From contig JANQIT010000034.1 of assembly GCA_028282025.1 (NCBI GenBank), forward strand, positions 1 to 63,682: 63,682 bases of DNA, written 5' to 3'. Every line of letters begins with the position of its first letter. Positions within the stretch are counted from its first letter, which is position 1. The notes under the pieces were generated by a model. It searched no databases. It worked only from the letters and a program-made list of their open reading frames with translations, and was not told where the DNA came from. The position numbers and the translations under genes were made by a program. Positions 43,179-52,562 of this stretch are shown here, in pieces. Source of the stretch: Hwanghaeella sp. (GTDB taxonomy: Bacteria > Pseudomonadota > Alphaproteobacteria > UBA8366 > Aestuariispiraceae).

Positions 43179-45008
43179 TCATGCTCCGCCCAGTTCGGAG
43201 ATTTCCCGATGGCATTCGATAATGTGCCCATGGCCATGCGGATCTTCCCGCTTCGGCGGGTCTACCGTGTCGCAGGTCCCTTCAATCGCCAGGGGACATC
43301 GTTCGAAGAACGGGCATCCGACCTTGGTGATCTTCACCCCGCGGGAAATCCCGGCCAGCGCCTCCTGGGTCTCCATCGTATCTTCAAGCCAGCCGATACG
43401 CATTTCCGGAACAGAGGAAATGAGCAGCCGCGTGTAAGGATGGTACGGCGGCGACAGGACCTGATCGGTCGGCCCCATCTCTGCGACACGGCCCGCATAA
43501 AGGACCACGATCTCGTCCGAGAAGGAGGCCACCGTGGACAGGTCGTGACTGATGAAGACGAAGGAGACCCCGGTTTCCCGGCGTAGCTTCTTCAACAGTT
43601 CGATCACGTTCGCGCCGACGATACTGTCGAGCGCCGACGTCACCTCGTCGCACAGCATGACCTCGGGCTCCGCGGCCAGCGATCTGGCCAGGTTGACCCT
43701 TTGCTTCTGCCCGCCGGACAGCTCACCCGGAAAGCGCTGGGCGAATTCCGGCCGCAGTTCCACCATCTCCAGAAGCTCGGCCACACGCTTGCGTTTCGCC
43801 TCGCCCTTCAGGCCGTGATAGAACTCAATGGGCCGGGCCAGAATTTCCCCGATCCGCTGTTTGGGATTCAGGGCCGTATCCGCCATCTGATAGACGAACT
43901 GCACCTGCTTGAGCTGTTCCCGGGACCGGCTTTCCAAGGCCGAGGGAAGCTGCACGCCGTTGAGATCGACCTGCCCGTTGGAAGCGGGCAGCAAGCCAGC
44001 CATCACCCGGGCGAGCGTCGATTTTCCGCAGCCGGACTCCCCGATCACGCCGACCGTATGGCCGCGCTCCACCTTGACATCGACATCGCGCAGGATCTGA
44101 ACGAGCGGCTGGCCGCCCGGCCCTTTGCCATAGCCGGCATCGATGCCCTTCACCTCCAGCGCCGGAACGTCGCGGGAGTGATCGACGCCGTCATCCTCTC
44201 CCATGCCGGCTTGCGGCGTCGGGCGGACCGCCGCCATCAGCCGCTTCGTATAGGGATGCTGCGGATGATTGATGATGGTGTCGACCGGCCCCTTCTCCTG
44301 GATTTCTCCATGATAGAGAACGACAATATAGTCCGCGATCTGCGCCACGACGGCCAGATCGTGGGTCACGTAGATGGCCGCCGCCCCTTCCTCCTTGATC
44401 ACCTTCTTGAAGGCTTTCAGAACCTCGATCTGGGTCGTCACGTCGAGCGCGGTGGTCGGTTCGTCCAACACCAGCAGCGATGGATCGCCGCACATCGCCA
44501 TGGCGGCCATCAGACGTTGAAGCTGACCGCCGGACACCTGGTGCGGATAGCGGTCGCCGATGGTGTCCGGGCTGGGCAGTTCCAAGGCATGATAAAGCTC
44601 GTTCGCCCGTTTGTCCGCCTGTTCCTGGGTCTTGGTTCCATGCAGAACCGAGCTTTCCGTCACCTGTTCGTTGATCTTGATCGCCGGGTTGAAGGTGGCC
44701 GCGGCGCTCTGCGCCAGATAGGCCACGCTTTCCCCGCGCAAGGGACGGAGTTCTTCCGTCGTCTTTTTGGTGACGTCCTCTCCCAGGACCACGGCCTCCC
44801 CCCCGGCGAATTTCAGCCCCGGCTTGCAATAGCCGAGCGCCGACAGGGAAATGGTGGTCTTGCCCGAACCGGATTCCCCGATCAGGGCGACGACCTGGCC
44901 TTTCCTGACCTTGAAATCCACGCCCTTGACGATCGGCAGCTCGCTGCCGTCGTCGCGAACTGCGTTGATCTTAAGGCCCTTGGCTTCGAAGACGATATCA
45001 TCACTCAC
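43179..45008 (-). CDS. Dipeptide/oligopeptide-type ABC ATPase, both subunits fused
   Basis: A 609-residue protein with two full ABC cassettes (DppD and DppF types) in one chain. Cassette 1: Walker A GESGSGKTTISL, signature VSGGQLQRLMAAMAM, Walker B LLVLDEPTTALDVT. Cassette 2: Walker A GESGCGKSTLARV, signature LSGGQKQRVNLARSL, Walker B VMLCDEVTSALDSI. Each ends in the oligopeptide-type HPYT(K/R)LL region, and Cys near the C-terminus (VGCPFFERCPLA, TCDTVDP) match the Fe-S-like Cys motif of this family. It starts with GTG 45008 after AGGATG, directly after the permease gene. It drives the uptake of a peptide-like or other cationic ligand. Confidence 0.92.
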   Translation of the reverse strand: MSDDIVFEAKGLKINAVRDDGSELPIVKGVDFKVRKGQVVALIGESGSGKTTISLSALGYCKPGLKFAGGEAVVLGEDVTKKTTEELRPLRGESVAYLAQSAAATFNPAIKINEQVTESSVLHGTKTQEQADKRANELYHALELPSPDTIGDRYPHQVSGGQLQRLMAAMAMCGDPSLLVLDEPTTALDVTTQIEVLKAFKKVIKEEGAAAIYVTHDLAVVAQIADYIVVLYHGEIQEKGPVDTIINHPQHPYTKRLMAAVRPTPQAGMGEDDGVDHSRDVPALEVKGIDAGYGKGPGGQPLVQILRDVDVKVERGHTVGVIGESGCGKSTLARVMAGLLPASNGQVDLNGVQLPSALESRSREQLKQVQFVYQMADTALNPKQRIGEILARPIEFYHGLKGEAKRKRVAELLEMVELRPEFAQRFPGELSGGQKQRVNLARSLAAEPEVMLCDEVTSALDSIVGANVIELLKKLRRETGVSFVFISHDLSTVASFSDEIVVLYAGRVAEMGPTDQVLSPPYHPYTRLLISSVPEMRIGWLEDTMETQEALAGISRGVKITKVGCPFFERCPLAIEGTCDTVDPPKREDPHGHGHIIECHREISELGGA

Positions 45009-45011
45009 GGC

Positions 45012-45941
45012 TTACATCCTCTTCGACAGTTTGCCGCCGGCATGGGCGGAGATGTCATCGACGATCAGATTGATCGCGACGGTAAGGGTTGCGATGGCGA
45101 TCACGGGTGACATTACAGAAAAAACGGATTCGCCATACTGCAAGGCGCCCTGGTTCTCGCGCACCATCGAACCCCAGTCGGCGGCGGGCGGCTGAACGCC
45201 CAGGCCCAGGAAACTGAGGCTGGAGACGAACAGGGTCATGTAGATCAGCCGGAGGCCGAAATCCGAAATCAGAGGCATCGCCGCATTCGGCCAGATTTCC
45301 TTGGTGACGATCCACCAAAGCCCCTCGCCGCGGACCTTCGCCGCCTCCACATAGTCCATCACCATGACTTCCAGCCCGATGGCGCGGGCCAGCCTGAAGA
45401 CGACCGCGGTATAGACGATAATGCCGGCGACGATCAGAACGATGATCGATGGCCCCAGGGCCGTGACAATCACCAGACCGAACATGATGCTGGGTATGCT
45501 CAAGAGAGCATCGTTTATCCGGCTTAAGGCCATATCGGTCTTCGGTCCGGCGACAACGGCGCCGATCCCCAGGACAACACCCAGGAAATAGGCGATCACG
45601 GTGGCGGTCGTGGCGATGCCGATGGTCCGCCCCGCGCCGTACATCAAACGGGACAACACGTCCCGGTCCTCAAGGTCGGTGCCCAGCCAGGCGCCCGCGC
45701 GGGGCGACTGGAACTCGCTGTAATCGTCCGGGAAGGGCAGTTCGTTTTCGCCGTAAGGGGCCAGCACCTGGCCGAAGACGGCGATGAAGATCCAGAAGGA
45801 AACGACGGTGATCCCGATCCAGCCCGTCAGAGAGAAGCGGAACTTTCCGGACGGCGGAGAATCTTGAAGCTCGTCGAAACTGACATTCTCGTCATACGGG
45901 GCGACGTAATGTTCGTCCACTTGTTGTGATGTATCTGTCAT
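45012..45941 (-). CDS. Dipeptide-type ABC permease (DppC type)
   Basis: A 309-residue permease with an N-terminal cytoplasmic segment, a first helix at about residues 37-57 and the BPD_transp_1 region containing GADLEDRDVLSRL-like LGTDLEDRDVLSRLMYGAGR. The EAA loop is YVEAAKVRGEGLWWIVTKEIWPN. Its ATG overlaps the DppB-type stop by 4 bp. Confidence 0.92.
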   Translation of the reverse strand: MTDTSQQVDEHYVAPYDENVSFDELQDSPPSGKFRFSLTGWIGITVVSFWIFIAVFGQVLAPYGENELPFPDDYSEFQSPRAGAWLGTDLEDRDVLSRLMYGAGRTIGIATTATVIAYFLGVVLGIGAVVAGPKTDMALSRINDALLSIPSIMFGLVIVTALGPSIIVLIVAGIIVYTAVVFRLARAIGLEVMVMDYVEAAKVRGEGLWWIVTKEIWPNAAMPLISDFGLRLIYMTLFVSSLSFLGLGVQPPAADWGSMVRENQGALQYGESVFSVMSPVIAIATLTVAINLIVDDISAHAGGKLSKRM

Positions 45942-46891
45942 TTCGGATGCCTCAGGCGCGGATTGGAAACAATGGAGGCGACATCTGCGATCAACATCAG
46001 AACGACGTATACGGCGCAGAAAATCATGCCCAAGCCCTGAACCAGGATGAAGTCCCTGGTTTGCACGCCCTGGACCATCAGCGTGGCCAGACCGGAATAG
46101 GCGAAGAACACCTCCAGAACGACAACGCCCGAGACCAGATAGGCGAGGTTAAGGGCGACCACGTTCACGATGGGTCCAATCGCGTTGAACAGCGCGTGGC
46201 GCAGGATAATGCGCCCGCGGGAAACGCCCTTCAGGATCGCCATTTCGATATAGGGCGAACTCATCACGTTCAGCACCGCCGCCCGGCTCATCCTGATAAG
46301 CTGAGAGGCGATCACGAAACACAGGGCCGCGACGACAAGCTGGAAATGTTCCAGCAGTTCCAGGATGCTCATACCCTCTATGCTGCCGACAACGACCGCG
46401 TCGCTGACCCCCAGCGTTCTGGCGAAGATGATGACCAGGATCGTCGCCACGAAGAATTCGGGCGCGGCGACCAAGGTCACGGAGACAAAGGTCAGGATCC
46501 GGTCGTAGAGGGTTCCGGGATACATCGCCGCCAGAATCCCCAAGGCGAGCGAAATCGGCACACCGATGGCCGCCGTGAGAAGCGTGACATACAGCGTGTA
46601 TTCGTATCTGTCGGCCATCAGGGTCGTGATCGGCACCCCGTCGGAGGCCAGCGACACGCCCAGGTCGCCTGACAGGAAGCTCGTTAACCAGTTCCAGTAT
46701 TGGATGGGTATGGGCTGATCCAGGCCCAGCTTCGCTCTCAAGGCGGCGATATTCGCCTCTGTGGCTTCCTGCCCCAATTTGATCTGCGCGGCGTCGCCGG
46801 GCAGAACCTTAAGCATCAAGAAGAAGATAATCGAAACGGCGAGGATGGTGATGATACCAATGCCCAGCCGCCTCATGATCAAGGCAAACAT
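45938..46891 (-). CDS. Dipeptide-type ABC permease (DppB type)
   Basis: A 317-residue permease starting MFALIMRRLGIGIITILAVSII, with LPGDAAQIKLGQEATEANI and LGLDQPIPIQYWNWL typical of DppB, and the EAA-like loop SPYIEMAILKGVSRGRIILRHALFNAIGP. It follows dppA-like gene after a 140-bp gap holding a stable hairpin, which is common behind binding-protein genes. Confidence 0.92.
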   Translation of the reverse strand: MFALIMRRLGIGIITILAVSIIFFLMLKVLPGDAAQIKLGQEATEANIAALRAKLGLDQPIPIQYWNWLTSFLSGDLGVSLASDGVPITTLMADRYEYTLYVTLLTAAIGVPISLALGILAAMYPGTLYDRILTFVSVTLVAAPEFFVATILVIIFARTLGVSDAVVVGSIEGMSILELLEHFQLVVAALCFVIASQLIRMSRAAVLNVMSSPYIEMAILKGVSRGRIILRHALFNAIGPIVNVVALNLAYLVSGVVVLEVFFAYSGLATLMVQGVQTRDFILVQGLGMIFCAVYVVLMLIADVASIVSNPRLRHPK

Positions 46892-46990
46892 TCTCTGTCC
46901 CCCAAACCGAAGTAGTCGAAGCGAGGCTTCGGTCGACCGCCCGTGATTTTGATTTTATTCGGGTCGAGAAGCGCCAACCGCATAAAGACC

Positions 46991-47019
46991 GCGGGCGCCC
47001 TGATGATCAGGACGCCCGC
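46991..47019 (-). terminator. Stable hairpin between the binding-protein gene and the permease genes
   Basis: GCGGGCG/CGCCCGC and CCTGAT/ATCAGG form an almost continuous 13-bp stem with a one-base loop region. On the minus strand it is followed by GGTCTTTATG, a poor U-run. It may stabilise the upstream mRNA end or attenuate read-through, giving more binding protein than permease. Confidence 0.65.
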
Positions 47020-47031
47020 TGGCTTTTAGTC

Positions 47032-48660
47032 TTATGCGTCGAGCCAGAGGAATTCCGGGCTCTCTGCACCGCCGAAGTTGTTCAGCGGTACATATGTGCG
47101 GCCCTTCACGCTGGTGGCCGCCGCATCGACGTAGTTTCTGTGGGACGGCAGGATCGTTCCGCCTTCCTCGTGGATCAGTGTCTGCATATCGCAGTACATC
47201 TGCTTCCGCTTCGCCGGGTCGGTCACGCCGCGGGCGCCGACCAGCAACTCGTCGAACTGCTCGCTCTTCCAGTAGGACTCGTTCCAGGCCGCATCCGACT
47301 TGTAGGACAGCGTCATCATGATGTTCGCCGTCGGACGCATGTTCCAGGAGACGACGCACATCGGCGCCTTCAGCCAGACCGCACCCCAGTAGCCGTCGGT
47401 GGTGACCTTCTTCACGTTGATGTTCATCCCGATCTTGCGGGCTTCACGCTGCAGGAAGGTGCATTGTTCGACCGCGCCCGGCGAGACTTCGGCTGCGACG
47501 ATTTCGATCTCGGTATTGCCGAGGCCGGATTTCTGGAAGTGGAACTTGGCCTTTTCCGGATCCAGCATACGCTGCGGAATGTCCGGGCAGTGGTCGAAAT
47601 AGGCCGGACCGATGGGCTGATCGTTCCCCAAGGTGCCTTGCCCCTTGAAGACGCCTTTCACAAGACGCTGACGGTCCATCAGATACTGCATCGCCAGGAT
47701 CATGTCGCGGTTGTTGCTCTCCGCCAGGTCGAGGCGGCAGGCGATGTTGATGAAGGCGCCGGATTCCACCGACCAGATATCGCGGCCATCGGTGGCGTTG
47801 ACCTGATCGATCGCCTTCGGCGGCAGGTTGGCCATCACGTGAACGTCGCCGTTCAGGAAGGCGCTGAGACGGGCGTTCGGATCGCCGATCCCGAAATGCT
47901 CGATCTCATCCAGATATGGGCCGTCGCCCCAATAGTTTTCGAACTTCGTTCCGACGGTGCGGACACCCGGCTTGAATTCCTTCACGCGGAAGGGGCCGGT
48001 GCCGTTCGTGGTGGTGAAATCGGTCTGGCCGTCTTCGACGATCTTGAAGTGGAAGGTCCCCAGCGCGATGGGCAGATCCGCGTTCGGGCTGCTCAGCTTC
48101 GCCTTGACTTCATAGTCGTTGACCTTCTCCCAGCTATCCACCATGGAGACCAGCGACGAGGCTTTGGAGATCGAATCCTTACCCAGATGCCGGTTCATCG
48201 TGTACAGCACGTCGTCGGCCGTAAGCGTCTTGCCGTTGTGGAATTCCACACCCTTGCGGATCTTGAAGGTCCATTCCGTCGCGTCGTCGTTGGACAGGAC
48301 TTCCTCAGCCAACTCCGGTTCATAGGAAAGATTGGCCGTCAGGCGGGTCAGCGAGCCATAGAACATCCGGCCGCGGAAGTAATCGATGGCCGCAGTGTAG
48401 AGGGCCGGATCCAGGGTATCGGCGGGGCCGTGCTGGTCGCCGGCAAGGATCATCTTGCCGCCGGACTTCGGCGTGTTGGCCCAGGCTTCGGAAGCGGAAC
48501 CGAACACCGTGCCGGCCGCGGCCGCCGACGCGCCCGCCGCCATCATCCATCCAATGACCTGACGCCGGTTCGCGCCCTGGCGAACCATGCTCATGACAAT
48601 TTCGCGATCCCGCGGGCTCAGGCTCCCGAAAACAGGATCGTTCGACTTGATATCAGACAT
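47032..48660 (-). CDS. Dipeptide-type ABC transporter substrate-binding protein
   Basis: A 542-residue SBP_bac_5 family protein. The N-terminus contains RQGANRRQVIGWMMAAGASAAAA, a Tat-like or long signal sequence with two consecutive Arg separated from the core by QVIG. Family motifs include SYEPELAEEVLSNDDATEWTFKIRKGVEFHNGKTLTADDV. ATG 48660 follows AAGGAGGTAGT. Ligand unknown; this family binds peptides, nickel complexes, opines and sulfonated or amino compounds. It is the first gene of the transporter operon. Confidence 0.92.
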   Translation of the reverse strand: MSDIKSNDPVFGSLSPRDREIVMSMVRQGANRRQVIGWMMAAGASAAAAGTVFGSASEAWANTPKSGGKMILAGDQHGPADTLDPALYTAAIDYFRGRMFYGSLTRLTANLSYEPELAEEVLSNDDATEWTFKIRKGVEFHNGKTLTADDVLYTMNRHLGKDSISKASSLVSMVDSWEKVNDYEVKAKLSSPNADLPIALGTFHFKIVEDGQTDFTTTNGTGPFRVKEFKPGVRTVGTKFENYWGDGPYLDEIEHFGIGDPNARLSAFLNGDVHVMANLPPKAIDQVNATDGRDIWSVESGAFINIACRLDLAESNNRDMILAMQYLMDRQRLVKGVFKGQGTLGNDQPIGPAYFDHCPDIPQRMLDPEKAKFHFQKSGLGNTEIEIVAAEVSPGAVEQCTFLQREARKIGMNINVKKVTTDGYWGAVWLKAPMCVVSWNMRPTANIMMTLSYKSDAAWNESYWKSEQFDELLVGARGVTDPAKRKQMYCDMQTLIHEEGGTILPSHRNYVDAAATSVKGRTYVPLNNFGGAESPEFLWLDA

Positions 48661-49114
48661 ACTACCTCCTTGTTCAAACCAGCCCCCGTTTTCGGGACTG
48701 AATTACGCCATTCGGCGTTTCCTTTGTGTCGCCTTTAGGCGTTTCTTTCGAATGCTCCCCTGGCAGGGCAGCACCCCGTTCATCTTTGCGCACCGTAACC
48801 GTTATTGTGGCGAACAGGTCCATTACTGGAATTTATTGAATGTTGTTTGTCGCTATCGGTTTTCACGGTGCATCTGACCCGGCGGCAGGGCGCGGCTTCT
48901 CAGCAATTCCGCCCATCGAACCGGACCTTCGGTCGCATAGGACCGGAGTTGGATGCTTTTCTCCCTGTTCTATTTGTTTTGTTGGCGACAATTGTCGCGC
49001 ATGTCGGTGGAGTTTGGAAATAAAAAATCCCCGGACGATGCCATAAAGCGACCTATATAAGTAAATTTACGTCATAGTCTCCCCTATGGAATTACCGTGG
49101 GGAGGGATCGACTA
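48661..49114. other. 454-bp intergenic region upstream of the transporter operon
   Basis: Between the binding-protein gene (starts 48660, minus) and the sulfatase gene (ends 49115, minus) there is no supported gene. The only solid element is the dppA-type ribosome site. An AT-rich patch near 49050-49080 (CTATATAAGTAAATTTACG) could hold a promoter or operator, but no clear -35/-10 pair stands out. Confidence 0.5.
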
Positions 49115-50590
49115 TCACGCCTGCGTCATCGCCAGGGCCGATTGTTCCGCAGGTGTCGGGGTATGGTTGAAAAGATAGGCGTTGCGGCACGCTTCTTCCC
49201 CGCCCAATTCCGCAATTTTACGCGCCTGATCCTCGAAGCAACGGCGGTTGACGGCGTCGGGGTCGCAGATTCGATTAAGCCTGCGCCGCCCCTCGGCAAG
49301 AGCGTCCTGGATCGCCGGCGTAGACGACGGCGTCGCAGCAAGGTCCATCAGTTCCAACGGGTCGGTCCCCAGGTCGAAGAGCTGCGGCGTCTGCCCGGCA
49401 TAATGGACATATTTCCAGCGGTCCCAACGCACCATGAAACTGCCTGTCGTACTGCCTCCGTCATGGTACTCGCTGAACGCCGTCCGCCCGGGATCGTTTG
49501 GGGCGGCCGCCAATCCGCGAAGAGAGCGGCCGGCGCACCCGGCTTCGAACCCGGCATCCTCGACCCCCGACACATCCAGCGCCGTGGGTGCGATATCCAG
49601 CAATGAGACCGGCGTCGAAATCCGTCGCCCACGGGGCACGCCGGGGCCGGCGGCGATCATCGGGACGCCTGCGGACTGTTCATACATCACCATCTTGGTC
49701 CACAACCCCATGTCGCCCAGCATCTCGCCATGGTCGGATGTAAAGACGATAACCGTGTCCTCCGCCTGGCCGCTCTGTTCCAGGGCCCGCAGCACGCGCC
49801 CGACGCAGGCATCGACAAAGGACACCAATCCGAAATAGGCCGCCCTTGCGCGGCGCACGGCCGCCCTATCGAAATGCGGCCCATAGTCATAGAACCGGGC
49901 CAGCGCCGCCACTTCCGGGTGCCGCAGGCCCAGCGCTTCGTCATATCCGACAGGCCAGTCCAGCGTGTCCTCGTCATACAGCGCGAAATACTCCTCCGGC
50001 GCGCTCAGCGGAAAGTGCGGCGAAACGAAGGAAACGAACGCGGACCAGGGTCGGTCGTCCGACGCGCGGGCCGCGATCCAATCCTCCGCCGCCGCCGCGA
50101 TATCCCGGTCGTAATCCGTATATCGGGTCGGTCCGACGCCGACATCCGCCGCCAACTCGCGCCCACCCTCGAAAGGAGTGGGGTCGTCGCGCAACAAGCC
50201 TATCGCCCATCCTATTCCGCCGACCACATGCATCGGCAGGATCTCTTCGGAAAAGCCGTTATCGTCCTCTCCCGATCTGAAATGCAGCTTGCCCAGCGAG
50301 GCCGTCCGCACCCCACCGTCCCGCAGGGCGTGCATCCAACTGCGGCGCTTCCCGTCATAGGGTGTCGCACTGTCCCAATAGCCAAGCTTGTGCACATAGT
50401 CGCCGCAAGCCAGCGCCGCGCGCGCCGAAACACAGATCGGAGACGGTGTATAGGCGCGCTCGAACACGGCGCCGCGCGCCGCAAGGGCGTCCAGGTTCGG
50501 TGTTTTGACCACCGGGTGGCCCATGCAACCCAACGCGTCCGGCCGGTGCTCATCGGCGCAAATGACCAGGAAGTTCTTGGCTTTCGTCAC
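49115..50590 (-). CDS. Sulfatase-family hydrolase with atypical active-site motif
   Basis: A 491-residue alkaline phosphatase-fold sulfatase. It starts at GTG 50590 (after GGGGGAG): ICADEHRPDALGCMGHPVVKTPNLD is the metal-site N-terminus, and DHGEMLGDMGLWTKMVMYEQ matches choline sulfatase and phosphonate monoester hydrolase types. The formylglycine position is C53 in PSPICVSARAALACG; the +2 residue is Ser where the consensus CxPxR has Pro, while Arg57 is kept. The enzyme may still be matured or may use another chemistry. It follows the class II aldolase gene after 42 bp on the same strand, so both are probably one unit. Confidence 0.87.
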   Translation of the reverse strand: MTKAKNFLVICADEHRPDALGCMGHPVVKTPNLDALAARGAVFERAYTPSPICVSARAALACGDYVHKLGYWDSATPYDGKRRSWMHALRDGGVRTASLGKLHFRSGEDDNGFSEEILPMHVVGGIGWAIGLLRDDPTPFEGGRELAADVGVGPTRYTDYDRDIAAAAEDWIAARASDDRPWSAFVSFVSPHFPLSAPEEYFALYDEDTLDWPVGYDEALGLRHPEVAALARFYDYGPHFDRAAVRRARAAYFGLVSFVDACVGRVLRALEQSGQAEDTVIVFTSDHGEMLGDMGLWTKMVMYEQSAGVPMIAAGPGVPRGRRISTPVSLLDIAPTALDVSGVEDAGFEAGCAGRSLRGLAAAPNDPGRTAFSEYHDGGSTTGSFMVRWDRWKYVHYAGQTPQLFDLGTDPLELMDLAATPSSTPAIQDALAEGRRRLNRICDPDAVNRRCFEDQARKIAELGGEEACRNAYLFNHTPTPAEQSALAMTQA

Positions 50591-50632
50591 GGGCTCCCCC
50601 TTGTCGTAGCTGACGATCTGACGCGGCTGTTC

Positions 50633-51352
50633 CTAGTGCAGATATTCCGGCTCTTCCTCGTCCAGGATGTCGCGGATGGCCGTCATGTGCTTGTCCGCGA
50701 TGGCTTCGTATTCCTCCCACTGGCGCGCGGTTTTCTCGGCGACATCGGGGGTTGCCACATTCAGTTCCAGGCCGGTCTGCATCGCCGTGATATAGGTTTC
50801 CGCCGCCCGCTCGAAATAATAGATGTCGTCGAACGCCTGGGCGACCGAGGCGCTGGCCACCAGGATGCCGTGCTGTCCCAGCAGCATGATCGAATGATTG
50901 CCAAGCGCGCGGGCCAGGCGCTCCGCCTCGTCGCCCAACCCCATCCCGTCGAAGCCCGCATCCACCGCAAAGCGGTTATAGAAGCGCATGGTGTTCTGAT
51001 CGATCGGCGGCATGACCGGGTCCTTCAACGCCGCCAGCACAGTCGCGTATTTCGGGTGCAGATGCATGATGCAGCGGGCTTGCGGGCAGGTCCGGTGCAA
51101 GGCCCCGTGGATCGCCCAGGCGGTCGGGTCGACCGCGTCGCCCATACCTTCCGGCTCCTCGTTCGCATCCAGTTCCAGCAAGTCGCTGGCCCGCATTTTG
51201 GACCAATGCCGGCCATAGGGGTTCATCAGGAACCGGGATCCATCCTCCGAAACCGCCAGGCTGTAATGGTTGGCGACGCCTTCATGCATGTCCAGGCGCG
51301 CAGTCCAACGAAACGCCGCCGCCAGGGCGCGTCTTTCCTCCAGATGGTTCAT
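50633..51352 (-). CDS. Class II aldolase/adducin family protein
   Basis: A 239-residue class II aldolase. The zinc-binding pair is in CIMHLHPKYATVLAA with a further His in LGQHGILVASASV, and Glu appears in the usual TEVLLL-like position replaced by YFERAAETY. It resembles the ketose-phosphate aldolase/adducin branch that includes uncharacterised decarboxylases and dehydratases. ATG 51352 follows GGGAGATG. The stop is 42 bp before the sulfatase start. Substrate unknown; a sulfate or phosphonate ester product feeding it is speculative. Confidence 0.87.
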   Translation of the reverse strand: MNHLEERRALAAAFRWTARLDMHEGVANHYSLAVSEDGSRFLMNPYGRHWSKMRASDLLELDANEEPEGMGDAVDPTAWAIHGALHRTCPQARCIMHLHPKYATVLAALKDPVMPPIDQNTMRFYNRFAVDAGFDGMGLGDEAERLARALGNHSIMLLGQHGILVASASVAQAFDDIYYFERAAETYITAMQTGLELNVATPDVAEKTARQWEEYEAIADKHMTAIRDILDEEEPEYLH

Positions 51353-51525
51353 TGCACATCTCCCATGCAGATTTGTTGAGCGCCTCCCATTAGCGGCTAT
51401 GCCAGATCTGTGCTCAAGAGATCGTTGATCTCCGTATAGTGAAAATTTTCACCCAGCCGCCGGACCCCATAGGCGAGACGGGTGAAACAGATTATATCAA
51501 CTCTATTGGGGACTTGGAGAAACAG

Positions 51526-51921
51526 GTGATCGAGGCCACAAACATTCGAAACGCCCTGGAAGGGCTTCAGGTTCTGGAGAACCGCACGCCGGAAACCCCG
51601 GGCGATGACGAGGGCAAGGTGTTCGCAACCCTTGCGGAGACGGAGCGCAGCGGCGTTTACGCCGGTAGTTTCAACGGAGAGAGCGCCTGGGAACGCCACC
51701 GGAACGGGGACGAACTGGTGCAGGTGATCGCCGGCGCAACCCGACTGTCGATCCTGACCGATACGGATCGCAAGGACCTCGACATGTCGGAAGGCATGGT
51801 GACAATCGTGCCGAAGGGATGCTGGCATAAATTTACGGCGCCGACCGGGGTGACGGTCATGACAATGACCCCGTCGCCCACGGACCATTCGGCGGCGGAA
51901 GACCCGCGGGAGACGGAATGA
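51526..51921 (+). CDS. Cupin-domain protein
   Basis: A 131-residue cupin. The frame opens at a GTG at 51439, but GTG 51526 has TTGGAGA at good distance and gives a natural N-terminus (VIEATNIRNALEGLQVLENR). Motif 1 is SAWERHRNGDELVQVIAGA, motif 2 is VTIVPKGCWHKFTAP, with His as metal ligands. Its stop overlaps the start of the DUF1007 gene (ATGA). The link to metal transport genes downstream hints at a metal or redox role, but the family is catalytically diverse. Confidence 0.78.
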   Translation: MIEATNIRNALEGLQVLENRTPETPGDDEGKVFATLAETERSGVYAGSFNGESAWERHRNGDELVQVIAGATRLSILTDTDRKDLDMSEGMVTIVPKGCWHKFTAPTGVTVMTMTPSPTDHSAAEDPRETE

Positions 51922-52562
51922 CGGCAATTTTACGCAGAACCGTTGCGGCGCTTGCGGCCTACCTGGCCGTGATCAGCGTCGCGGGCGCGCATCCGCACGC
52001 CTGGATCGACTTGCGCAGCACCGTTGTCCTCAACGGAGACGGCGCCGTCGCCGCCATCCGGGTCGAGTGGACGTTCGACGAATTTTACTCAACCTTCGTG
52101 CTGGAAGACATCGCTCGCGCCGGCGAAGACACCAAGACGGCGCTGCGGAAGGTGAACGAGGAAAATCTGGGGGGCCTCAGAGCCTTCAACTATTTCGCGG
52201 ACATCCGGGCGGACGGAGAACGGATCGGCCTGGCCGACGCGACGGACAGTTCCCTGAAAGTCTACAAAGACCGCTTGCGCATGGTGTTCACCATCCCGCT
52301 GGAAACGCCGGTCGACCCGCGCACAACGCTCGTCGAATATGCCGTCTTCGATCCATCCTACTATATCGAGATCCTGCATTTCGACGAAAACGCGATCACA
52401 ATCGCCGACGCCAGCAGCGGATCTTGCTCAGCGGACCTGGAGAAACCGAATCCGGACGCGGAAACGATCAGTCTGGCCGCCAGCCTCGGCCAAACGGAGA
52501 TCGGACCGGATAACCTCGGACAGTTGTTCGCGGAAGTGGTGACGGTTCGATGCGGCCGTTGA
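51918..52562 (+). CDS. DUF1007 family periplasmic protein (metal-transport partner)
   Basis: A 214-residue protein with a signal peptide (RRTVAALAAYLAVISVAGA) followed directly by HPHAWIDLRSTVVL, the His-rich start typical of DUF1007. The family forms a unit with NicO-type exporters and is thought to be a periplasmic metal-handling subunit. It overlaps the NicO gene by 13 bp, so translation is coupled. Confidence 0.88.
   Translation: MTAILRRTVAALAAYLAVISVAGAHPHAWIDLRSTVVLNGDGAVAAIRVEWTFDEFYSTFVLEDIARAGEDTKTALRKVNEENLGGLRAFNYFADIRADGERIGLADATDSSLKVYKDRLRMVFTIPLETPVDPRTTLVEYAVFDPSYYIEILHFDENAITIADASSGSCSADLEKPNPDAETISLAASLGQTEIGPDNLGQLFAEVVTVRCGR

Noticed and set aside
47140..48738. 532-codon plus-strand frame opposite the binding-protein gene
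   Set aside because: It runs through the start and signal peptide of a clear SBP gene with a very strong ribosome site; codon bias fits the minus strand.
48587..49046. Small plus-strand frames (68-96 codons) in the gap before the transporter operon
   Set aside because: No ribosome site, Phe/Arg/Cys-rich translations and partial overlap with the binding-protein gene; no support.
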